From contig NC_091887.1 in the NCBI RefSeq assembly GCF_019399895.1, positions 2,480,001-2,544,000 on the forward strand: DNA of 64,000 nt, given 5' to 3'. This document shows positions 23,373 through 35,593 of this stretch, piece after piece. Numbering within the stretch: the first letter of the stretch is position 1; each line of letters starts with the position of its first letter. The notes beneath the pieces are model-generated. The model did no database searches. It was not told where the DNA came from and worked only from the letters and a program-made list of their open reading frames with translations. Position numbers and translations under genes: made by a program. This DNA is from Cardiocondyla obscurior (taxonomy: Eukaryota > Arthropoda > Insecta > Hymenoptera > Formicidae).

Positions 23373-26300
23373 GATTCACGATTTATAATTAATTATAATA
23401 CGTAATCGTAAACTACAAATAAAACTCAATAACATTACATGAATATGCCAATGCGCATATAAATAATATATGTTACAATTGTGTTCACTTAACAATAGAA
23501 CTTTCACTTCGGCATTATTTAAACAGACAATAAAAGTTTCGCTCGCCGGTAAATGTGTTAAACATTTCGCACGTGCGTTCGAGAATCGCTCGGCGTGGCA
23601 ATGCCGTTTCTCAAAGTCGCTCGTATCGCCATGAAGGGCTTTGTCGGTTCATTTCATCATCGCCGCTTGTAAAACGGTGAATGGTGTAACACGAGCGTGC
23701 CCCGTTCCGTATCGTGAACGACGTGAACGGGCTTCGAAGGCGGAATTCTCCGTGACTGCGCCTTGCCATACCGCGGGAAAACAAATACGGCGTGCCGCTT
23801 ATCTTTTTCTTTTCAATTTAAAATAATTTGTAAAGATAAAAAAATATTATAAAAATTCTAGAATGACAATAAACGATGACATAATATACAATAATCCTTT
23901 TAAAGAAGACTATGTATAATTTTATATAAGAAAACTGATCTTTTCTAAAGAAGTGTCTCTGGATATTGAGAATAATCTTTCAGATGGAATAATGATTCCT
24001 TCGACGAAGTAATAAATAATTTGAGTTTTACGTAGATTAAAATAGTTAACGTAAACGAGATTATCAGTTCGATTTTTATTCCCGAAGTATCGTGGCGCGA
24101 TTTTCGCTTTTATGTTTTATATACATGTAAATTTCGCCACGCTGACCTACTAACATAATTATCTACGGGCAGGTCACATTAATCCGCCTCTCTCTGTTCT
24201 CATCAAAGCGACCCTAAAAGTTTGCCCCGACGTACTCGAGCCACCGTCGCCTCGCCAGACATTATAGTGCCGTTTCTCTCGATTTGCAGGCAGCAGCCAA
24301 CACGTTCAAAGAGCGTTAAACGTCTCGCGAATTATTTATGACGCTATGTAGGCGGAAAAGCTCGGATGATCCTTAATTAGATACCCGAGATTGTCATCGG
24401 TACAAAACCGGATTTTCTTTCGTTCGATATCGACAATTACAAGTTATCAATAATCAGTGATAAAAAATAAAAATGGAAAAACTTGCGTCTATCTTTCTCG
24501 AGCCATTTTGTTTCACGCGGTTTTCGATGGCTACGATATCGTGAATAATGATGTAACAATAGCATCCTCTTACACTATCTTTATTCGCCTGCAGCGACGA
24601 TAATTATAATGTATCTATTATTGAATGAATGATATAATAATCGATATGGAATTCTTTTGCGTGCTAGCTTTTTCGACATTTGATATTCGCGGGGTCGCGC
24701 GCGGGGTTCAGATAAGCTTATCGCTTTCTTTCGCAAAAGGCAATCGTGAGGATCAATCGCGTGATCTCGTCGCTGTTCCGATACCCTTATTCGCCTCCAA
24801 AACAAGATCAACGACACTTTTGCGCGTCGGCGTGTTGTTTGACTCCGCAGATAGCGGCCGCCACGCGATCACGAGCACGGCGGCTGATTCGCGGCCGTCG
24901 CGCGCCGCGAGACGTAATAGTAAACATGCAGTAAATGAAATACATGACTTTTCGCACCAAAAATAAAAATTAACGGCTTAATTTAGGATGGGGGCGGCCG
25001 CGAGATCCCCTCGTATCTGCGATTCTTTTTTTTCCCACGTCAAGTGCCGTCATCCTACGGTCGGCCGCAAACACGCCAATCAATTGATTTGCAATGCGTC
25101 CGAAGTGCATCCGAACCTACTCCACGACTTCGTGACAATCACGGGACATATTGCGGCAGCGTGCGACGGTAGCTTCTGCCGAGGCACGTATTTTCCAAAA
25201 AGTATCCTATAAACACACAGATGAAAAGTAACATTGGTGCAACGTGACAAACAATGATTTGTATTTAAAAATAATTAATGAGTAAAGGTACGGAATCCTT
25301 TTGTTTGATTTAAAATTAAATGAAGAGTAATCTAGCACCGAGTAAGTTCGGTTTTCAGCGCTGAATCATATTCTTAAACGATATACTAATCAAAAGTTAA
25401 GGCTGCATGAATTAGTTTGACATCGATCAGGTCATCTTCAGTTTAACAAACATTTAAAAACGTAGAGATACTGCTCAACTTATTACGCAATGTTGTCATT
25501 CGCAAATATTAACAAATTTCTGATCGAATTCACGAGTAAAATGTGATTTACGATTTAAAATTCAGCGTCAATTAATGATGTAAAATGCAGCTGTTGGTTG
25601 ACGTGGCAGATATCGAGGTCGACTGTTGGGAACAAGGGAGTTGATCTATATTTTTTTTAACCAAAACCTCCGGACTATTAAAGAAATACCTGTAAAATAT
25701 AATATTACTTTAAATACTTACAATGTTTTCTATAGTTTCAAGTACGTCATATTCAAATTCGAATTTATCGCGCAGGCAGAAGACAAACTGGACTGGCAGA
25801 ATAAAATTATCATTCCGCAAAGTAGGCGTCTAATATATTTAACGCTATCATCACCTAGAAGTTACTCCCCACTTCTCTTCCTCATTAAAAAAATCCTGGC
25901 TTTTCCGAATTCTCTGAACCTTCATCGCAACTGCATTTTTTCTCCTGGTAAAAAGAAAAAGAAAATTACAAAAAAGAAAAAAGACAATCACGTATACTAA
26001 CGCATATATAATATTGTGAAACATACATGTATATGTGTTTGTGTTATATGCAGAATCAACAAAATGCAAGCTGAAGAATAATTTTAACGAAATAATTTTC
26101 AAGAGAAAAAAGAAAGAAAAAAAAAACTGCGCATGCTTTACTTATACATTAACTTACGTGGCATCGAAAAATTCAGCCGCTAACGGTTGAACGTATTCGG
26201 TGTCGATTGCCGGATCTGTTATCGCCGGAGAAAGGATTTATCCCGTTGTTGTCAGACCGTGCATTCGGCTATCAATTGCGTTATCTTTCGCATATGTTCA

Positions 26301-27000
26301 TTTTCGTCCTGCCAAGAGGCAAGAGCGCTCTTCCACTGCGTTTATTGGCCTGTCACGTTTCTCATCGTCCGCCTGACTGACGCTCGAGAGACCCGCTGTG
26401 AGATTTTTGCAACTGGCATTTCGGATGCGCGGCACACATTTCTGCATTTGACTTTCCGATGCGGTCGTTTTGTTCGCCATACGCGAATAGAACGAAAGTG
26501 CTCGTTTCAAGGTACAGGCTGGCCCCATGGACCGTCGAGAAACTCCGTGCTGGGCTCTTTTGGACGTTTATTTCTGCCGATTACTCCGGATGCGGGTTTG
26601 TCGCAACGGTTGTGTTGCAACCAGCACGGTGTGGGACCGTTTTAAAGCATAACTTGCCTGCGGAAGATGAAAGACAAAAGTTTGAAACAAAGATAAAATA
26701 AAATGAGAGCATACGCATGTAGACAATAAAATTAATATTACAATTTATACTTTCAATAGCCCTTGCATTAACTAGATGAATATTTCATTGGCCGATCCAG
26801 GTCATCGGTGGAAAGCCTGCAATAACAATCTAATTATAAAAAGAGAAAGAACATAGCTCTCTTATGGTGGTTTCTTACTCTACGTCTTTAAAGAAATTCT
26901 TTCGATGCAAATCTGATAAAATTATATAATTCCACGATACAGAGGAAAGAAGAAATACATAAATCTGGTTAAGGCACGGATTACTGCATTCGCCAAAAAT
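23373..27000. other. Intergenic region between LACTB2 and cabut, no gene recognised
   Basis: Open frames at 24625-24966, 24988-25212 and 26187-26645 show no recognisable motifs, no good splice context and no convincing start context. I see no repeats or mobile-element ends. It probably contains regulatory DNA of cabut. Confidence 0.5.
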
Positions 27001-27335
27001 AAAATTAAAAAAAGGAAAAAGAAAAAAAAAAGGAAGAAAAAAACAAAAACAAAACAAGGATAAAAAGGGAGACAGAGACACGAAGAAAGTCGTATAAAAC
27101 ATACAAAAAGTCAGGAAGAGAGGAGAAGTAGGCCTGCGACGAAGGACGCCGCGGGGATTCAGGCAGAGGCGGGCAGACGAGGCCGCTTGACGCGCGAGGA
27201 GGCGAGAGGGACGCGTCCCGCGGACCCACGGCGGAGCGAAATCGACGTATGTACAGCGGCACTGGAGCAGCGCGAGGGAAGAGGGCCGGTGCGTGGCGGA
27301 GAGGTATGACGCTCGCGGGGCGCGCCATGACGCCA

Positions 27336-27373
27336 TGACGTATCGACCGCGTCCGCCACGCGCGCTGACGTCA
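27336..27373. promoter_or_regulatory. CRE half-site and full CRE in the cabut promoter
   Basis: A TGACGT half-site at 27336-27341 and a perfect TGACGTCA at 27366-27373 sit in a CpG-rich block about 480 bp before the cabut start codon. KLF10/11-type genes are fast-response genes, so CREB/ATF control is plausible. That control is inferred from motifs. Confidence 0.5.
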
Positions 27374-27400
27374 CGATCACGGCCCGAGTCAGACCGGGAG

Positions 27401-27417
27401 CACGTGAACAGCACGCG
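27401..27417. promoter_or_regulatory. Carbohydrate-response-element-like E-box pair
   Basis: CACGTG, a 5-bp spacer (AACAG), then CACGCG. The spacing matches the Mondo/ChREBP-Mlx ChoRE layout of two E-boxes five bases apart, with one mismatch in the second box. It lies about 430 bp before the cabut ATG. Drosophila cabut is a known direct target of Mondo-Mlx sugar sensing, which makes the site credible. Function here is not shown. Confidence 0.5.
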
Positions 27418-27848
27418 GACGATCACGCGTCCGCGGGCTGATCGGCCGGTGCCGACTGGCCGGCCGACGGCGAGCCCCTCGCCGCGATTGGTCGCGCCCG
27501 CGCGCGCTGCGTGATCGCGCACGTACACACGTAACGGCGCGTCCCATAGCCGGGCGCGCCGACCCGCCGGAACCCTCATTGCGCCGCGAGACGCCCGCAC
27601 GTTCACGTACGCCACTCGCTGTTCCGTATTACCGAAGAGGGCTCGGCGCTGAAGCCCGAGCGCGCGCGCACACCTTCATTGTGTTCTTCTCGTGCATCCT
27701 CGTTACACTTTTTTTTTTTTTAACTTCTCACCTCTTTTCTGCCTCGCCGCGTTTTCGATTTGGAAAGCAGCGGCCGGGGGTTGACGGTCTTTTTTTTTTT
27801 TTTTTGCATTTATCTTGAGTTATCCCGTGCTCGCCGACCCGGGTGAAC

Positions 27849-30608
27849 ATGGATACAAATCAGACACCTCTTTCCCCGCCAGCTTCACCACGACTGAAAC
27901 ATGTAAGTGCCAGAGCGAATTAAATGTACCGCCATAACATTGCCCGCCGTCGCCCGGGAAACTTTAAACCGCCCACCGCGAGGCCCGCACGAAGTGTTAC
28001 GAAGTGCATTGTACTTACGTGCGAATCGCTCCGCGTCTAGGAAGATTGATAATCCGTGTCGATGTCGAGAATAGTCTGAGATTTTGATAAACTTTATGTG
28101 TTTCCGTGTTCAAATTAATTTCGTTGCGTTAATGCGGAGTTAATAAATTAATCTCGTTAACATTTTGTTAAATTTCACTTTCAAGTCACGTATAACACTC
28201 TCCGTTTGATCGTAGGTATCATTTTACTAGAAATAAAAATAAAAGAAAAATTACGGCGTGATAAAATAATCAAATTAAAGCAAACAAAATTAAATATTCG
28301 TATCATAAGTCAGCTAATAAAATCCCACATTCATAATCAAATAAAAAAAAATAAAAAACAAATGTATAATAAGTTAACAAAAATCTGACCGCAATTACCA
28401 ATTATTTCACGCGAAAGTACAGTACTTACGTCTTCATCAAGTGCACGTCCAAGCAACGATACATGCTCACAAAACTTTCTTCTGTTTCGCAGATGGAACC
28501 TCAGTTGTCATTCAGTGTCGCGGCTCTGCTCGGGGAGAAGCTCTCAGGCCAGTCCACGAGATCTGAAGGGAGAAACGCGGAGGACACGGGTGCCCACCCT
28601 GTTCTGCCGCCCACCCCGCAGCCCTCCGACTCAGAGGAAGACGAGCCGCCCCGGAAGCGGCGATGCGTCGAGCAATGCGAATTGGCGAAGGTAAATAAGG
28701 CTCTTCTAACCAGAACTATCAAAAGCAGCTGCATATTCCCGCCGAGGCTCTCTGCTCTTTCTCTCGTCTTTCTCTTAAAAATCTTTCTCTTTACTCTTCT
28801 CTTTCGTTCACTCTTTTCCTTCGTTCACTCTTTTCCTTCGTTCATTCTTTTCCTTCGTTCATTCTTTTCCTTCGGTCACTCTTCTCCTTCGTTCATTCTT
28901 CTCCTTCGTTCACTCTTTTCCTTCGTTTGTTTTCGGTTCAATTGTCCGGACTGGAGAACGGCCTGTAACGGCTGGAACTGTCTGATTGTCGTCGACGCCA
29001 CGATGTTCGAGCGCGCGGCATTTCATTTCGCCGTTTTATCTCTCGAGCCGCGCGTACCTTCCGACGATACTTTCATTAAAAAAGACATTGCTCGTATCGC
29101 CCTACTGATAAACAGCGCGCGACACTGCCGCGAATTGATACAACGAATTCGTAGCGTCCTCCTATCGGGCTTCAAATGATTTTCTTCTTTCGCATCATCC
29201 GCGATTTGGTACGTCGAGGAACGTAAGATCGATCTACTTTCGAATCAGCAGAAATATTTATAAAGCTTTTACATGGCCTGCTGTTTATTATTATTTTTTT
29301 TCTTTCTTTCTTTTCCTCTCCCCCGTTTCTTTACATTGCGTGGGTGTAGAAATATTCAGCCTGAAAAATGAGCCACGGATTATGTCTAGCGCAGATAAAC
29401 GCCCCTTGTCTCGGTTTACTTTACTTTGTATCTTGTTGTTATTGTTAGAGCTTGATGAGATAAAAGGCATTTCTAACAGCGCGCAGATTAATTTCAATCA
29501 CGGCGCGACTCTTTCATCTCTTTCTAATTCTAAAGATCGAAGCGTTAAATAAAAATAAAAAAACACACAAGCCGGACCGTGATTGTAATCGATCTGCATT
29601 GATAAAAAGAATCGCCCTAGGACTTGTTCTACAGCTTGTTTAAATTCATCCGAGTACAAAGTAACTTTCTTATCGTTTCAGCTGCTATTAGATGGCACAC
29701 CGCCGCCGAGCCCAGAGCCAACTCGGGTTTCGGTGATAATGCGCGCCAATCGAGACGGCACCTGCATTCCGGCGAACCTCGCTGGGTGCCCCGCGAGCAC
29801 CGGCCAGCCGGTGCCATGTGAGCCGCTCGCGCGGCAGCAGCCCAGTCCACCTGCGAGCGCGCGAGCCAGCGTAACGGGACCGGTGGAGAACGTGTTGCGC
29901 AGCCTGAAGTTCAAAATGAGCTTGCGCAAGGAGGAGATCATCGTCAACAGCAAGAACACCGATCGCGAGAGCTGTCAGCAGCACCCGCAGCAGCCGCAAT
30001 ATCAGCATCATCATCAGCAGTTACCGAGACTGCAACCCCTGGCGCCCAAGCCTACCCCCATCGTCGTAGCAGGTTTGCTGGGTTCACCTTTGGTCCTTCC
30101 GCGTGCACCCCTTCTGCTGGTCGCCAGCGCGGCACCGACTACCGTGACCACCGCGACGACCACCACCGCCAGCACGGGGATGACGGAGACCCGTCGCCGC
30201 GTGTACGAATGCGAGCATCCGGGCTGCGGCAAGAACTACTTCAAGTCGTCGCATCTGAAGGCGCACACCCGCACCCACACCGGTGAGAGGCCGTTCCCGT
30301 GCCCGTACGAGGACTGCAGCCGCCGCTTCTCCCGCAGCGACGAACTCTCGCGGCACAAGCGCACGCACACCGGCGAGAAGAAGTTCGCCTGCGCGGTCTG
30401 CCAGAGGCGATTCATGAGAAGCGATCACCTGGCGAAGCACGTGAAGCGCCACTCCAGAGATAAGTCCTCTTCGTCGTCCACGTCGAGCGGCCAGATTGCC
30501 GCCTCTCAAATGGCACAGACGCCACTCAGGGTGAGCCTGCTGCCGGTGTTGGCACCGCGGCTAACGCGACCCATTCAACAGTTGGTGCCGCCTCAGCTGG
30601 CGGCTTAA
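27849..30608 (+). CDS. cbt: Cabut, KLF10/11-like C2H2 zinc-finger transcription factor
   Basis: Coding exons: 27849-27902, 28493-28690, 29682-30608. All are phase 0 and give 392 aa. The N-terminus MDTNQTPLSPPASPRLKH resembles Drosophila Cabut. Exon 2 carries a hydrophobic SFSVAALLGEKL segment that could be a Sin3-interaction helix of the KLF10/11 type (inference), then PTPQPSDSEEDEPPRKRR, a Ser-Pro/acidic plus basic stretch. Three C2H2 fingers lie at about residues 259-343, with KLF linkers TGERPF and TGEKKF and finger contacts KSSHLKAHTRTH, RSDELSRHKRTH and RSDHLAKHVKRH. These bind GC/GT boxes. A His/Gln-rich patch (residues about 180-195) precedes the fingers. Cabut represses transcription downstream of sugar, stress and ecdysone cues in flies. 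Confidence 0.93.
28805..28929. repeat. 17-bp minisatellite in cabut intron 2
   Basis: The unit CGTTCACTCTTTTCCTT repeats with an exact 17-bp period; unit starts fall at 28805, 28822, 28839, 28856, 28873, 28890, 28907 and a partial eighth at 28924. Units differ by C/T and T/C changes only. Because 17 is not a multiple of three, the Phe/Ser/Leu-rich open frame across it is spurious. Confidence 0.92.
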
Positions 30609-31792
30609 AAGCCAGCTCTCAGATTCGCCAAAGCTTGGACTCTGCGCTTCCGTATGCGTGCCTTAATCAGACTGGATTCGGATTTTTATTCTTCGAGGCT
30701 GCCGGGAGAAAGACGACGGACAAATCGAGCCAATCGAGGAAGAAAGCTCAGCCGAGGTAGCGGAGGAAAAATACAAGGCGACTGGGTTCCACGCGCAGGA
30801 AAATCCATCGTCGCCCGTAAACCGAGTACCTACATGTGTCTGTGATCCGTCGCACGTGAAGATTAAGTGCGCCGTTCAGTCCGAGAGTTCCACTATCTCT
30901 CCAGTCACTTGCGAAGAGTTTGGGGTTCGCATCCGCTAATCGAGACCGCGTGCTCGTTTGATCTTGAACAGTATGGGAATGTGCCGGCGTTAAACTGAAC
31001 TTTCGTATAATTAATGCGTGACTTGAGAACGAGCTAAATACTTCAAAGGGTACCATTAAAATCGCTTGACTCTTCGCTGGTCGGAGATTCCTCGTTGAAT
31101 AATACGAAAATCTAGGAGAACGCTTCGAAAAGCCGTACCGATATTTATCCCCGGGTGTCTCAGCTCGTCTCAGGTTTTTCCATCGCGTAGTTTATAGCTC
31201 TCGGTAAATGGAACTTTTTTTTTAGCGTCAAGTTTGAGCGCATTGACCTAGATACAGAAAGAATATTTATTTATGAGGAGACGAGACGTATCGATTCATG
31301 TATATAACGGTTATGTACAGGTTTTTAAGATTATGATCGCTTTAACGAGACTAGTTGTATATATTGAATATGGATAATGTGGGAGTGGATGCAATGAGAT
31401 CTTTGTCGAGGTCGTCGTTTCAAGTTTGTATTTTTAAAAGTTACTGTATTTTCTTTTTTTTTTTCTTTTTTTTTTTTTATATCCTTATCTACTTGAGATT
31501 ATTACTATTTTCGTCTTTCAGAGCTTGCCTCATGTTTTATGTACGTTAGGGAAGAAATAATGCTCGCTCTGTAGCTTGGAGAACATTGCATCCGCTCCTA
31601 GAGTCGCAGCATGTACATATGTATATGTATTTCTATCACAGCCAGGTGGAGACTTCACTTGGCCGCATAAGACTTCAGTGTATCGTTAAAACTGTATAAA
31701 ATCGAAAACTTTTATTGTAATTAATGACCCCGAAAACCGCTCGACACCAAGTCTCGGTGGTAGCAAGGGTTGATCTTTTTCTACAATTAAAT

Positions 31793-31798
31793 AATAAA
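31793..31798 (+). terminator. Poly(A) signal AATAAA for cabut
   Basis: This is the canonical hexamer about 1.2 kb after the cabut stop. The intervening UTR has an ATTTATTTA AU-rich element near 31267, typical of short-lived mRNAs. Confidence 0.5.
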
Positions 31799-31849
31799 TT
31801 GTATACTTTCGTAAATCATCACATGTTTTACGTCCTTCCTTTCTTTTCC

Positions 31850-34800
31850 CGATATTTTACTTCAAGTCGAATAAATCCAATTTTTATCTAAGTTATTTAT
31901 TAATTTCAAATCGCTGCACGAGTCGCGCATAAAATTTGCATCTTGCGAAGCGGATTCACAGTGAAATTCGATGGAAAATAAGTCCTTTATTTCGCAGTTC
32001 GAGAAGAATCGCGCGGGGGGTTTTTTTTTTTTTATTCCTTAAAGGTGCGACGAACCCTTCCTCTCCCATGCGGGCAGGCGGAAACGGGATTTAAATCCCG
32101 TGAGGAAGGTCGAGACTCTCAAAAGTGACCGAACCGGGCGATAACAATGCGAAAGAAACGTATCGGATGAGATAAGAAGGGATCGGTGACGTCATGTCGC
32201 ATCGGGGCCGCTTTCGAGGAGGCGTGTTACGTCTCGAGAGACGCGTGTGCATCTCAGGGACACCGCGGGGTCCACGTGAACAGGAGATGCCCGATATAGG
32301 CTCGGCAAGCCGAGATAAGGCGCGTGGCTCGTATTTTCTCATATACAACGACGAACGGCGCGAATCGCGGCTAGCCGCTCGGTCCGTGAATTCGGAATCG
32401 ATTAATTAAAGCACACGCGGGGCCGTTTCGCAAATTCACGGTGAATATATATACCGAGATGCACGAGACGATAACGTTAAAATTATCAAAATAAACGATT
32501 TGTTTCGAGGAACCTTTGCTATATGACACCGCGCGCTGAAATCCCGGATGGATGCTGACATTAAAGATAAAAACAGCCACGGTTGTTCGGCGAATCACTG
32601 ACGCAGGGATAAATGGATTTATAAATAAATCGCCGGGTGGATGTTCGAAATAATGGATTTTACGTTTCCTTCGAGAAATTGGGCAACGCGACGAATTTTT
32701 GCTGGCGAGCAGAAATTATTGAAGCGGCACGCGGGAATTCGAACGGCGATCGTTGAGAAACGATTTGGTTTCGGCGCGAAGCCGACTACGATATCGCGAA
32801 TGTGGAAGAGAAAATTGTTGAGGAAATATTACATCGATCGATTAATTAAATTCCAATTATTTATGCAGATCTATGCGGATCGGCTTTTTGCCGGGAAATG
32901 ACGCGACGCGTTGAATTTCTTGCCGATTACGAGACGCTCTTTCGCATCGAAGCTGCAGTATTGACACTGTAACGTTAATAATTATTTATTTCGCGCGGAG
33001 GAACTACCATTAGATTATTAGGCCGATTTCCCCAGAAAATTTCCATCATCGCGAATCACGTGAACGCGCGTGACTGTTTAGACATTTGCGATATCATTCT
33101 CTTACCGATAAGAATCAATTAACCGCATTATCATTCATGTATCCAACGCGCGGAATTATATTTGGAAAATCATGTCGAGGGGACACCGATAGCGCTCGCC
33201 TTAAAGGGTTAATCGAATCATAAATGTATATTAAAAAATAGCAGGGATATTACTTGAACAAGTCCGGAAAACTGGCGTGTTTGACTTCGCGAAGCAGAAC
33301 GCGTTCTAGAAAAAAAACAAAAAAAAAAAAAAATATTAAAAAAAAGAGGCAAAGTCTCAAAGATAATTTTCTGATAAAAAAAAATGTCTCGTGTGACGAT
33401 TGGGATATCTCTCACGTAAATTTCTACTACCGAATTTCTGCCAGACACGCGTTATCGGCACCGAGAGACCTTGTTTTATCGTGCGGTGTCATCTGAAATG
33501 CATACTTCGACGAGACTCTTCTTATCGCGGACGATTATTGGGACGCGTTTTAATACCTGACGTCGAAACGTAAGATAGATATCACGAGTGGTACTTGTAT
33601 CGTTAAAGAAAAAAATAAAATAAAATAAAAAAATATGTCTACATAAAATGCTGTTTCAACATTTCGTTCGATAGGTGGTCTAGCCACCTTTCCCTAAGCT
33701 TTTCCGGGATCGGGTGCTCCAGAAACAGGAGACACAAAAGCAACGCCCATTGTCGGCGCGCGTAACGCTATCGTGAAATTCCCGATTTTCTTGCGTCAGC
33801 CAAGGACTCGGGTTTTATTGAGCGACATTAATGTCACAAACAAGCACGCTGGGACCGGTAGATGACGCAAAATATCCTCGCGATTACCCTTCGCGTCCGT
33901 CTCCGGCAAAAATTTGTCCGATGGCAAAAATCCGACGCGTTTATACGGGCGATATCAATTCCGGCGTAAAACGAGATGCGCATTAACGAAATTGCGATTA
34001 TTTCTTTTTTTTTTTCGCGAAGCGAAGGATATTTTTTCAAAACGACGTCGCTAACCGCACGTAAATTCATTGCGCTTAAATAAACTCGACTGAAAGTCGT
34101 GATTAATTAATAAATCATGTAATTGTAAAGCAATGATTATATGTACGATTATTTGTTTAAAACGGTTGAAGAAAGGAAAGATTTTTTTTAAGTAAAGGAC
34201 AGTATAGAATATTATAAAAGAAATTAGAATTCTATAAGCACTGAACAATAAATTCGTCTAATAGAAAATTGCTTTCTGCATTAAATTGGGATTTAGAAAA
34301 ATTATTTATAAAGTTAATTTTCAATAATGTCATTTAGCGTAAAAGGTTGTGAAAATCTATTAAAGGTGATCTGAAAACAAGGAAATTGATATAAAATTTA
34401 ATTTATGTTCTCTCAGAATCGACTGAAAGAAATGATATCGGCGCAAACAAGAGTGCAACATCTCTCGACTGTTGCATCAAGCTAAACATTTCCATTTCTA
34501 CATTGCGTCTGCATATTCAATTCTGATGAATAATATTAATTATAACTGATTAATTATGTTTCTTTAATTGAAATCGGGACGATCAATTACTCACGTACTA
34601 AAGTGAAAAAATTTTTACTAAATTCACGATCACAGCAATAGCTTAAACCTAGCTAGAGCGCAATGCATAAAAGGAATAATAAAAATGGTGAATTAAATAG
34701 AATCTGTAACAATATTACAAACTATAATTACGTATAAAATAAACATGTTATATTAAAAAAAATATTTTCTACTTAATTAATATAGACATTCGATGAATAA

Positions 34801-35587
34801 CTGAAATAAAAATTTCACCTTAAGAGTATGGAAACAACTCAATATTGAAACTCTTTATTTCTGATAAATTCTGTAAAAATAGTTGTACAATTATTACGTA
34901 TGCTTCGCCTAATTTGCAACGAGTATGCTGCAAATATATTTATAAAGATATCAAATATTTTGCAGTATATAAAAATCTCTGAATATTAATAAATGCACGA
35001 GCCTATCTACAATGTGCTTACGAAAAATCGTTGGGCGCGGGATGTGTAAATACCAAGTCCAAAAATATATGGTATTCTAGAAATCGCGACAGCCTCGCGC
35101 TATGCGTGGCACGTATTACCCTCTCTCGTTTGACCTGCACACGTGGAATCGCGAGTTGTATCTTGTGTGAATAAAACTGTGCTGGTTATAAGTACTGTTA
35201 AAACTATATCCCTTTTTTGATGCTTTTAGAAATATAGTTTTTTCATAAAAAAATTAATAATGCAGAACTGAATGTTAATAATTATAATGATTTTCATTGG
35301 CTATTATCATAATGTTAGACAAGTGTCGTAAGGCAAATTCCGAGTTAAGTCTAACATAATAATTATATAATAGCAGAAAAAAAAAAAAAAAAGAAACATG
35401 ATTAACTTTTCTTTAAATTAATATACACAAGATATAACAAATGCTCCAAGTAGCAAGATAACAAAAGGGCTTAAAATATGCATCTATTTCGAAGATGCAA
35501 TTTGTTTGTCTAAGTTTCAGGCAAAAAACGTTATACAGTTTCGAACCAATATTAATCAACTTTAAGATATGTGGATCATATCAAACC
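31850..35587. other. Intergenic region between cabut and HADHA (tail-to-tail)
   Basis: The first half is CpG-rich (a perfect CRE at 32187-32194) and the second half A/T-rich. The open frame at 32641-32901 has no recognisable motifs or splice context. Apart from a hairpin element near 35.3 kb and poly-A/T tracts, I see no gene. Confidence 0.5.
35301..35373. repeat. Imperfect inverted repeat, MITE- or hairpin-like
   Basis: ATGTTAGAC at 35312-35320 is matched by GTCTAACAT at 35349-35357, with a 28-nt centre. Outside these, CTATTAT and ATAATAG also pair, so the ends resemble short terminal inverted repeats. It could be a tiny MITE remnant or a hairpin in the distal HADHA 3' UTR. No target-site duplication was established. 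Confidence 0.4.
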
Positions 35588-35593
35588 TTTATT
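35588..35593 (-). terminator. AATAAA hexamer overlapping the HADHA stop codon
   Basis: The minus strand reads CCG AAA TAA AGG at the end of the reading frame, so the stop TAA lies within AATAAA. Use of this hexamer would give almost no 3' UTR; a later signal may be the functional one. Confidence 0.3.

Noticed and set aside
26875..27615. 246-codon minus-strand open frame
   Set aside because: The composition changes abruptly from Arg/Ala-rich to Phe/Ser-rich, following base composition. It sits on the cabut promoter and has no family resemblance.
28463..29179. 238-codon open frame running from cabut exon 2 into the intron
   Set aside because: Only the first part is the real exon. The rest is read-through of the 17-bp minisatellite and intron.
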